Positions 22,701 to 34,700 of a stretch of 64,000 bases of DNA are shown in pieces (within the stretch, counting starts at the first letter, position 1; the number at the start of each line of letters is the position of its first letter). Origin of the DNA: Tetracentron sinense (lineage: Eukaryota > Streptophyta > Magnoliopsida > Trochodendrales > Trochodendraceae); NCBI GenBank assembly GCA_015143295.1, contig CM026551.1, forward strand, positions 49,216,034-49,280,033, given 5' to 3'. Under the pieces are notes generated by a model. It did no database searches. It was given only the letters and a program-made list of their open reading frames with translations, and was not told where the DNA came from. A program made the translations under genes and the position numbers.

Positions 22701-25700
22701 TGTTCATTAGTTCATTTACTTTAATTCATGTCTTACTTATATTGTTTGATGAATTGTAATTTATAATGGAATACTTAGTGTTTTTTGTAATAATTTTTAT
22801 TTAAATTTAATTTATTTTCCATTTAACTTTATATAATAGTTTTCACATAACATTTAAAGTATAATAATTTTTGAAAATATCCTCTATTTCCCCAAAAAAA
22901 TTTTAGGGGTTTGCCGTGTTCAACATCACGTACCTGAGTCTGACGCTGACACCCATGTCAGCATATGTACAACATAGCCAAAGACTAATTAACAGTAAAT
23001 TTTATTGGTAAATTTTATTGAAAATTTTATCTCATACTAATCTTTTTTCTCTTTCCATTCTAGGGATAGACCTTGCAAATTTCAACTCAAACTAGAGACC
23101 AAAAATGTCTCTCAAGAAATAAATAGGAGAAAATAATGCATATTTTCTCCTCTCTCTCTCTCTATCTCTGTATATATATGTGTGATTTCCTTTTTTCAAA
23201 GATGATAACTTTGGTTGTTACATGCCATAAATCTTGTATACATCTTCCTCCATTCTAGTATTTTGCTAAGGTCACAAATGGTATCCTTTTTGAATTTTGC
23301 AAATATAGAGAGAGAAGATGTTGTCTTCAATTCAAAAAAGAGAACATAAACGTAAACACTGTCATTGTCTTATGGTGTTTTGTATCATAGGATATTAGAG
23401 GTTGACTGAGTACGGTTGACAATGAGGGGTTTGATGCCATATCGGACGGTCGATATACGGCATTTATTGGATTCATGAAAAATATTCTTGAATTCCTTTT
23501 TCAAATGCAAGGTGTTAAATGTCAACACATTTCAATATGTCGTGATGTATTTCGGTATGTTTCATATAACAATGTATAACGTCGGTCAAAACTTTAAAAG
23601 TTCAATTATTGATTTACTCTACTTCGGTCGAAGTCTTCCGACACCAGAGCAATAAAGTGACCTCCATTCTGCAAAGGGAACTGAAAAAGTCCCAAATACT
23701 GGACTGCAAACCCCCAATAATTGACTGCAAAGGGATGTTTTAAACCACAATTTTGAGACTTATATTCTCCAACCATTAGAGTTGGCAATTTGGGAGATTT
23801 GGGAGAGAAGAGTTGAAGGATTTGGCACAGAAAGAAAGGAAGAAAAAAAACTGAAAAGAGGATATGATTTGAGGGAACATCACTAACCTGTAGCCATGGA
23901 TATTATTTGGAGAAGAAAATCCGACCCTTCAAGTTCGACAATAAGGTGCCTCCTTTCCACAATCAGTTCTGTAAACCCTTTTTTTTCCTTTTGGAAAGAT
24001 GGACCATTGTTGTTGCAGTCTTTTATGGCAAAAGTTGCAGGAGTTAGAACATTAGGAACATGTGCAAGTGTACATGGACATGCCACCAGATTCACTGCAC
24101 TACACATTGTCTATTATTTTGATCGTTTTTATTTTACTTTTCAAATGATTACATATTTCTGTTTCAAAATCTAGATTATTTATGTACATTAGTCAGTGAA
24201 ATGATCAGACATTATATATTTTTATAAAAAATAATTAATTTAGAAAAGTAAAGTACATTACAATTAATAGATAGAACATATATATTTAATCGGTAAACCA
24301 TCACGTATTGCTGTTCGCAACTTTGATCATAATGGTACATTAATTTTTATTAGGGAATTAGAGATAACAAGATTTATTATGTATAAAAACGATAACAAAC
24401 ATAATTAATTAGAATACCTGTTAACTGAGTTATGTGATTGTATTTAGTTATGTTGTATGGCTGTCGAATGTTACAACTTACAAAACGGGTAGACCTCTGG
24501 GTCTCAGCAGACGAGAGCAAACAATATATCTATGTAATTTTTGGATAACAAGTTATCATATATGCCGCAAGAGAGCAGTTTTGCCCCCCTAAACTTGTAT
24601 AGTTGTATTACCTAATGCAAATGATTTTTTTTTTGTAGCATTTTGTAATAAATATGTAATCATTGCTCTTTTAACATTTCTTGAAATATCCCTTTATCTT
24701 ATGTTTTTCATAAATTCTCTTAAGTTCCTCAACATCTGAAATATCCCTATAATCAACATCTGAAATATCCCTATAAGAATCAACATGTGATGATCGTCAA
24801 TTTACTTATGTTATTTTTATCTTTATACATATATATAAGATACATATTTCTATATATGTATATTTCATACACAATAGTACATATTTATATTAATGAACTA
24901 TTGATGATGAACAGTTGATGCATTATATAGAAAAGAGTTTTATGTTTTTTTTGGAATTTATGTTGATGAATATTTATATTTTTGTTCATTTTCAGTACTA
25001 GATTCCACGTGTTTCAGAGTTGGACATGGGTTGGAAGCACGGTTGGTGCATTGATGGTAGCAAATAGAAGTCTATCTAAAATATTGTGGGCACCAGATGG
25101 TAGCGTTTCTAGGTTGAAGCAACACTTGGCCAATGGGTACACTAACGCTAAGTATTGCCCGAACTGCCCCAAGGAAGTCAAAGTGGCAATGAAAAAACTT
25201 TTGAAATGGATGATAATAAGAAGGAAGAAGGAAATGAGGAAGACAGAGTTTCAACAGTCACAGATAGAGCCTCCACACCTGGATGATGACATGGTGCATG
25301 TAGGTGACAGTTATGATGATGAATACCAGTATCCATCGGACTATGAGCTTGAGCGACAACAGATGCAGCATACACTTGCAGTATGAGCTTCTATTGCAGA
25401 CCAATGGGATTTAGGTTAGAGAGGGAGGTACAATGTTGGTGGTTCGCATGGTACCGGCACATCGAGGGTTGGTAGGTCGGGAGTTAGGACGTCCAAGGGT
25501 GGCAAATCTGATGGCAGCACATCGAGGGCCAGTAGGACAAGAGCTACTACATCCTCCAAGGGTGCTAGTGATATGCATGTCATTATATTAATAAGTACCT
25601 ATTTATTTACATTTGTTAGTTGTTTATTTTGTCTTAATTGTTCTAATTATAGCTTTTTCACTTTTATGAGGGAGTTGAGCAAATTTGAGCCCAAATTGGA

Positions 25701-28700
25701 GAGATTTAAAGTTAAGCCCATTAGAGAGAAAAAACATAAAAGGGCTCACTCATCTAATTCGATTATAAGGAGAGGATGAGGATTGTTGATATTTAGCAAC
25801 CAAACCTACAAGAAAAGCAAGCAACCTCGTGGATAGCTACAAGAGTGCTATTATTTAGCAACTAATCCCAAGAAAGGAGGATTTCCCGAATTCCAGCCTA
25901 GTCTGTGAATGACTTACCGTTTTGCTCATAACTTTTGACTCAAATATCGGATTAAGGCGAGGCTAGATGAGTTGGAAAAGTGATTCAAATTTCAAAGGGG
26001 GACAAATTCGTATTTCATGAAGATCTCCTAATTCTGATGTTTCGGGGGTCAAAACAGGCTATCAAGTTGAGGACTTATATATAGATGAGAAGGCTTAGGG
26101 TTTTAAAACGTTTTTCTTCTCTCTCTTTTCTCTCATCTTCTTAGTTCTTTTTATTAGTTTTATTGGAGATAGAGTGATGGAAAGCACAAACTTTGTGAAG
26201 AATTTTATTGACTTCGAAGTTTATTTTAAGTTCCTTACTTTTTTCCTTATTATTAATGCTCTTTAATGCTAGAATAGGTTTGTCTTCGTTGCTCTAAGTC
26301 TAGGCAAGCTTCAATGTTTATTGCTTATATAAATATTTTTGACTGTTTATGCTTAGATTTATAAGCAATGCTTAGGAATAAATTCTTTTGATGATTTATA
26401 CTTATTTTTTATATATGCTTCTTAAGTTTTTATGATTTTTGAAGTGAAGGAAATCGTAGGCTTTTAAATTTCAATTTTGAAAAAGTTTTTAAAGATAAAT
26501 ATTCTTAACCAAAACATTGATTTGTTATTTAGTTTGAGTTTTGACTGGGAAAAGTTAGGAATATTTTGTAGATTGATTAGTTGATGCCTAATGGAATCTA
26601 GATGCTCTAATCTCTTTCTCTATTTGATTTACTCTCTTTTATTGCTCTTGTTAGTTGTTTTGATTTATTTGCTTTAGTTAAAACATATATCCCAAATCAA
26701 TTCAAAATATGTTTTATCACTAGTTTATTAGTTAGATTTCAGTTTTAAAAATTATTTTGGTTAAGTTCTCTGTGGTTCGACCCGTATTTGTCACTGTCTC
26801 TTCTATAGAAAGTCGTGCACTTGCAGTATTATTATTTGCACATCAGATAGTTCTAGAGTCGGCACATCGAGGTAAGTGGGGCTACAGCCAGTAGATCGAG
26901 GGCCAAGGCAATCTTATGCACACTTTCAACACCAGACATGGTACGTATTGGTCGATACAGGCCGATACGCATCCTATTTAGAGCTACCCAGTACGCTGGT
27001 ACGCTGGAAAAAAAAACTCCCCAATATCGGGCGTATCAAATCAATATGCCCAATACGAGGGATTTTTTAGTTATTTTTTTCTCCTATTTACATTAGGATC
27101 TAGCCAGAGCACAAACCTAATACGCACAACTTATTTACATAAAATATTATTTAAGTAAATGGTTTTAAATTAATTTTACTTTTATTTACTTAAGCTATTT
27201 ATATGAAAATAAAATTATACCCCTCATTTGAATTCAATAAAAATTCTGGATCGAAATTCCTAAATAATAAAAAGTCAACATTTCAATTCAAGAACAAAAT
27301 CTTCTTTTTAGCGCCTCTTAGGGAGTAAGTCAAAATTACAATATTCTAATGGTTAAGGTATTTCTCAAATATTAAAATTTCATAAATTCTACTATATCAA
27401 AACATTACCAAAACCCAAAGTCTAGCTTAAAAAGTCATATTTTAGTCTTTAAAAATATTTTCATCTGCAGGATCAAAAAATAACTAACGGTGTAATTGTT
27501 CAGCATAAATATAGTTGTATTCATGCTTATAATTTATGGTTGTAATTCAATACATTCTTATTTAACTTTTTGAATGTAAGATTTTTATATCTAAATTGTA
27601 TTTCCTATACTTGGCTATATGACTATGGTTTGTATTTTCATATTTGTTCATCAGCACACATGCCTTTTTTAACTTATAAAATTCTTAACTTTCATATATA
27701 TGATTACAAACATAGTTGGAAACCTTCATTTAGTTTGTTTTTAGCTTATCTTTACATTAAAAGAAGTTTTATTCAAGGTATCCAAGTTTTTCCTTGCGTA
27801 TCCAAGCGTTTCTTAGTGTATCCTAATTTTTTCCGCCATATTCATCCGATACGGTCCGATACATATCCTGATTTGGACTTGCCGATACGGCACCCGATAC
27901 CAATATTTTGAACCATAGGCCATCAACTTCATGGTCTACTATGATGGAAAGATGATCTTAAAATCTGTTGAGGCATCCAATATAATAGAAAAAGTCAATC
28001 AATTACTAGTTGCTGAAAATCCTATTAAAAATAAGAAATTACCAAAATACCCCTAAGAAGGAGATTTGGCCCGAATGGAGCCATAGTGCCTAGGGGTGTC
28101 GTACCACTTGGAAAGTGGTCCCCTTGCTTGCAGTTGGGCAGGTTAGACTAAGGTGGGTCCATGCAGTTCCACTATTGAAAATCTTTATTTTGACTTCTCA
28201 TCCTCCCATGTCTTTGAACTCCTGTAGAAGTTTAAGAACTTGAATGAGGCTTCGACTCCTTTTTCTTCTCTTGGATTGACCTGAAGGCCAAGCCCAATTC
28301 ATGTTGGTTGGTTGGAATGTAAAGTCATTGTATATTTGTATTTAAGGATCCGAATTATTTCAAGCCCCCTATTTTTTAATAATCAAGACCAATCAAAAAT
28401 TTTGATTTATCTGCTCTTCTATCTCGCTTTTGCTCCTGATTAAAATGTGTCAAGCGATATTGTAATTTTGATGTCGCATGTAGATTTTGTGTCGGTAACC
28501 AAAGAAACGGAAGCGTTTTGTAGGAAACATTAAGAAATGTGTTAGATGTTTTAAACCATGTCCATGATTTGGGAATAATCTGATAACAGGTGGATGAACT
28601 AATGAACTAAACACAATGAACTCTTTTAAAACCTCCACTACATTGGCAAAGGAAAAAATATTTGACTTAGTTGCCGTCCAAATTAATCTAAAAGCAATCA

Positions 28701-31700
28701 ACTAGTTAAAACAAACACAAAGGAGAAAAGAAAACACTATATACTTGAATTGAATAGAAATGCATTGACTTTTTCTTTGCATTCCTTTATTCCAAGATGA
28801 TATGGATATTTTATATCAATGTTGGATAATATCTTAACAATTTAATCAACTGAATATGCCAAAAAGAGAAGAATAGTCGAGATAATATGCCTGCATATAA
28901 ATTCAATGAAGGTAGAAATACACTACCTCTTTTAAATAGTTATATAAGATATTAACAATGCCATCATATCTAAGAATAGACTCCAATCAAGACTATTTTT
29001 ATTTTAACAGAAGTGATACCATCTTTAAGGACAATGCCTACCTTTCGGCCAGCAAACATTTCTTTCAATACTTTGATGTGATCCTGGACTTGAGGAAGCT
29101 TAAGTGCTCGGATGAACCGATCGGAATCTATCCCAATAGGAAACTAAAGGTTCAAGTCCACAAAGAATCAAAAATAAGCATCAGAAGGTAAAACACTAAA
29201 ACTCCCATAGTTCATATATTTGTTTAATACTTGATATGCTACATACCAGTGCAATATTACTAGATTATTAATCTATTTTGCATGTACAGATACAGATATC
29301 AAGGACCAAGTAACTAAATAATGAAGAAATTATATATATACCGCAGCCACACGAGTCAGCTTCCCTTGATCCTCTACTCCTTCAGGTGTACCCTCGAGGC
29401 CAAGAATACGAGTACAAGCACTGACAAAATGCCTTGCATAATCATACGTGTGGAAACTGGAAAATGAAATGTCCCACAATTAAATCCATTGAGGGCTTGC
29501 GAGTTTAGCATACCGTTCTTGCAGGAAAAAAAAATCCCATGATCGAGCTACGCAGCACTCTAAAATTAAGAAAATCAAATTACCACTTTTGATATTCAAA
29601 TCAGATCATAAAGCACGTAAATCGAATATCAAACAATTGTATGTTAGAATAGAAACCCAAACTTTCATTCCACCATAAGGGACCTTTGGACACAGCTAAT
29701 TACCAAGAGAATTAGAAACTTGGGTGATTCCAATCATAAAATCTATTTCTATCATTGCTTTTGGATGATGATAATCAAATTAACCAAGAATTCAAATTAG
29801 GGTTGGAATTCACCTTTGTTATTTTAACTTCAACTTAAAGGTAAAATATGTAAAAGTATTGTTGCACGAAGTAGGAGTAAGTATCAAATTGTTGGTTCTA
29901 AAAAGATGGGAGGCATATCAGAAGAAACAATGCTATATCATGCAATAATTGAAAATAGATACATTTATGTGGCATAACTCTTAACGTTAACATACTAAAT
30001 GAGTTTATATAAGGTTATATATTTGAAAACATTTTATATTTCAAGAATAATTGAGTAACTATGAATAATATAAAATATGACTTTAGTTAAAAAAAAAAAA
30101 GATCACAGTAGCAATCGCCACATGTAAGAATTTGAAGGCCTTGAACCGGGAGGGAGCAAGGGTGAGGACCCTATGTGGGATCAGCAGCTAGGGCAGAAGC
30201 TTTTGAATAGTGAGGTTCTTTAAATAATCTCCTTTCCTTCCTCACGTCCAAGTCTTGAAGCTCTCTCCTTCATAATGGTGTAGCAACAACAACAACAATG
30301 CTAATAATAATGATAATAGTAATAATAATAACAACAATAATAACAACAACACTAACCACAATAACAAAAAGTGATGATAATGGAGTTAAGCCTGGTGCTC
30401 GGTTGATGTTGCATTCCACAACTATGAGGTTACGGGGTAAATTCCATTACAACTACAACCCAAAAAAACAACAATCAATAACAATAATGGAAACGATGAT
30501 AATGGTAATGATGATGTTGATAATAAACTGAGCTATTTCACCTAGACACACCAGTTTAGGCACACTTTGTGTGAAACATGTTGGCTACTGGTAGTTCTAA
30601 AACATCATGCTTGCATCATACCAAATTAGTGAAGGGAACCCTCTGGTTAAGCCCTCTAACCAGCACAAAAGCAAGATATCCCTGCAAATGCAGGAGAATA
30701 TTGGAGAAAAAGAGAGAAGCAAGCAGCTCAAGCTCAGAGAATATGGCCAAGGCCTCCCAGGATGTACTTCAATTGAAACCTCAATAATAATTAGAGAATA
30801 AATCTTATCTCTATTTGAAATATAGTCTCATCCCTTTTCTAAAGAGAGAATGCTAAGTGATAAATCTCAGCCTTCTCTCATTTAATATCCACTCTATGCT
30901 ATAGTCACAAAGGTGGTGACATGAACAGTCCATTCTATCATATAATATCACAAAGGTGGTAACATGAACACTCCATCCCCTAAAGGACATCCTGATGCAC
31001 AATGGCCACTTTGATACTAAAGATTAACGTAGCATGCCATAGTTTAGGGCGCTGATAAAGGGTTTCAATTTAGGGATCCAAGAGAATTATAATCATGGTT
31101 AAAAATATGCAAATTCCCCTTTGCTGTCTATTTTTGTTGGATCCCTAAATCGTAATTTAGTCCTTCCGGGACTAACAACAAATCGTAATTTACTCCTCTG
31201 AACCAGGCTTTAATTCTGATTCAAGTAGGGTTGTAAACAGAGCGGATTCGGAGAGGATAGTGGTATATCCGAATTACCCAAATCTGATTAAATATCTAGC
31301 GGATAGTGAAATATGATATCTGTAACCGACTCCGATTAAAGTATTTGAATTCGGGTAGTATCCGAATTATTCGATTACTTTTACAAAAAGTTTTAAAAAA
31401 GGTAAATTCATATTAAAAAATATAAAATATATAATTTTTATTTTAAATATATATTTTAAAGGTTATATTAGTTTTATAAAGTTAAAATATATTACTTATA
31501 TATATATTATATAATTGGTCAGATATTAATCGGATCGGATATACCAGTGTCTGAATTCGTATCGGATTATAAACGGATAGTAAAATTACTATCCGAATTC
31601 GCTCTGTCGAATACCTATTCAGAAAATTATCTGGCTAAACAGATTCGGATACGAATCGGATACAGATAATATCCGTATCCATTTACAGCCCTAGATTCAA

Positions 31701-34700
31701 GTAATCTAAATTCCTCATTTGTGTCTATTTCTACAAATGATGATAACGCTCTCATTGCCTTACGCAAAGGGAAGTGTCTGTGTACTGTGTATCCAATAAC
31801 TAATTATGTCTCTTATACACCTTTGTCAATGTTATTTAGGCACTTTAGTTTTTCGAAATTTTGTCGTGCCGACACCTAAACATGTCACAACACGACACTC
31901 CTTGGTACATGCCTATACCGTGTCATGGTGACGTCAACATTATGGTTAGACACGTATTGCTTCATGTATGTCATATCATTTTAAAACTACAATATATTGG
32001 ATTGTTATGAATTTTATTTTCAAGTTGTATAGCTGTCATACCCCAAAATCCCCACTAGGAGTTAGGAGTGACCTTGTGAATGACTAACATAAAATAACAA
32101 ACCATCTTGTCCAATACACAAGGCAATACATAGCGGAAGCGTAAAACTTAAAACTTTATAACCTGTGATATATTCCAAGAGTTTGTACAACATAACAAAA
32201 GTAAAGAGTGAACATACTCACTCATCAAAATTTATCTACATATCACTCGCTCTCTATCACTCAATAATAAGCCTCATAAGGCCACTTGTCTAAGTCCTTT
32301 CCCTCCTCGGGATAGTTGTCTACCGGCTCTTCAACGTACTCTTCAACCCACGGAACTGGATTGGATATGTCGAATGGACCTACCGACATCAAAATGTACG
32401 GCTGAGTATTGAAACACTCAGTGGGTATCAACCACTAGCCAACAATGTTATAAAACAATAGCATGCGAATAGCTTATCGAAATCGTAGAGCTTAGAGCAT
32501 AAATCAAAGGTGCATACTTTTCAAAACATTTACCTTATGAGCGTTCGTATGAAAACATAATCTTATGAGGTCTTGCGAGAATCAATAGCTTATGAGTTTG
32601 TCTTATGAATTCTTATGAGCATAGAGCACTTATGAGTTCTTATGAGATCCGTAGAGCATGTGAGATCCTTAGAGACTTATGAGCGATCTTAGACATTGAG
32701 ATCCTTATGAGCATGGGTAACCGATCTTAGAAACCAACCCAAAGTTTGGCATAATCACTTATGAGTTCTTATGAGTTTTCTTTAAAACATTTCTTATGAA
32801 TTTTGAAACATCCAACTTATGAGAAATCCGATTCATGCAAGTTTTGTGTACATGTGAGACTTGTGAGCATCATTAGACATACTTATAAAGTTGTAAATCA
32901 TAGAGGCATCATCATGGAATTTCATTCATAATAGTAGCTTATACACCCATCAACTTCATTCATAGAATTCATAAAAACATACTTTGAAATCAAGTTTTTC
33001 ATTTAGGACATACAACAAAGGAAACTAGTAGAAGATATCTACCTTTTAAAGGAAGCTTTAAACCTCTGCTAGATGGGAAACAAGCTTGAAGAAGCTTTGT
33101 CGAAGATTTGAGAAGCCTGAACCTTAATTGGAAAACAAACCAAAACTCCCTTTTTGATTTCAGAATTTGAGAAACATCTTGAGTAGAATACCCAAACTCT
33201 AAAACACTAAAAATAGTAAAGTACAAACCTTAGAAGCAAGGATTGAGCTTCACTTTGGTCCGAGAAAAACGCTTTGAGAAATCAGAGTTTTCTTCTTCTT
33301 TTCTTTCAAAAATCCTCAAAATTCATACTTAGGGTTTGGTAAATCTATATCCATAAAATCTCGTTCTATTTATAGTCTAATGGTTGTCAAAACCCTTAAA
33401 AGTCCTTAAATATCTCCCCAAGGTCAGTGGTAAGTTCTGGGTGTTTTTGCCCTTTTCTAGGTTGAATTTGTCGTCGAAATTCAACCCCCAGCTCACTTCG
33501 TCGCCGAAATTGAATCCCCTGTAGCATTTCGTCGCCGAAATTGTCTGACTGGGCCTGTGGTTTTTCCCGTTTTGGTATTTCGACCATAACTTTTGACTCA
33601 CTTATCGGATTTTCACAATTCAACTTGAGTTGGACTCGTCATTCAAAGGGGAACAATTTTGTGTCTAATGGACCAATCCTAATTCTAAGTTCTTAATGGT
33701 TTAAATGGGCACTAAAGCTGATTGGTCTGGGATAGATTACAGCATATCAGAATTTCAGCAGACCACACTTCAAAAATCAAACACTTGACTTAACTTAGAC
33801 TCAAAATCAGAAAAAGTGTTAAACATGAACCTCAAAGAGGGTTTCAATATCTTTCTAATGGCTCAAGAAGCACTCGATTCAGATCAGCGTTGACAAAACT
33901 AGAGCTTCTTAAAGTTGAGGTTATTTCCAGACATCTCCCTCTTTGCGACACTTGGAGTATTGTTTACTCTTGTTTCATTTATCCCTAACACTCATAAACA
34001 ATTTCTACACATATTTTAATTCATTCAAAACCTCCTTTCATTTTAAAACATGGAACCAAAATTTCACTAAGGCTTTAGGCCTTGAAAGCACTATTCACAG
34101 CACTATTCACATCCTAGTGAACTCGGTTCCGGAGTTCTACAATAGCTTTTTTGAAACATAGAGGAAAAACTTACTAGGAGAGCAACACCTGTGACGATCA
34201 ATAAGGATGTCCTCTGTATCTCTTGTTGCTCTTTTATATTCTCTATACAAGTATTGTTTTTATAACTTTGGTATATACTTTTTAAGAAATAGGGTCAGGT
34301 GCTCCCTCCTCTCTATCCTTGTTATTATTTTAAAAAAATTGAGATAACATATATTATATATATAATAGTAATATTTTAAAAAATTTATATGTCCGTGCCG
34401 CCATATTGAGATTTTCATAACTTGTCGTGCCAAACACCTCTAGACAACTGGACACTTTGCACCCATACCACATGCCTAGGTAATATGATCTTTGTCCCCT
34501 GCCTATTCTGCCTTTTTCTTCTCTATTTCTTTTGTGTATTTATCCTCCAAATTCCAAGAGGTAGTCTCTGACCCTAAGTGATCATCTTACTTGAAGATAA
34601 AGAGATGTATCCAAGATTAATTGGTCATCTTATTTATCTCTCACTAAGCCAGATATTGCATATGTTGTTAGTGTAGTGAGTTTTTCATAAATGAACCACG

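Noticed and set aside
23883..24174. Overlapping open frames on both strands (74 and 92 codons)
   Set aside because: No recognisable domain, no splice context, and opposite-strand overlap typical of chance frames.
25784..26846. A solo LTR with target duplication
   Set aside because: Ends look LTR-like, but no matching 5-bp duplication was found (AGGAT versus GATAG), so only a lower-confidence repeat call is given.
30285..30525. Open frame rich in Met, Ile and Thr
   Set aside because: It only translates an AAT/AAC/GATAATG microsatellite.
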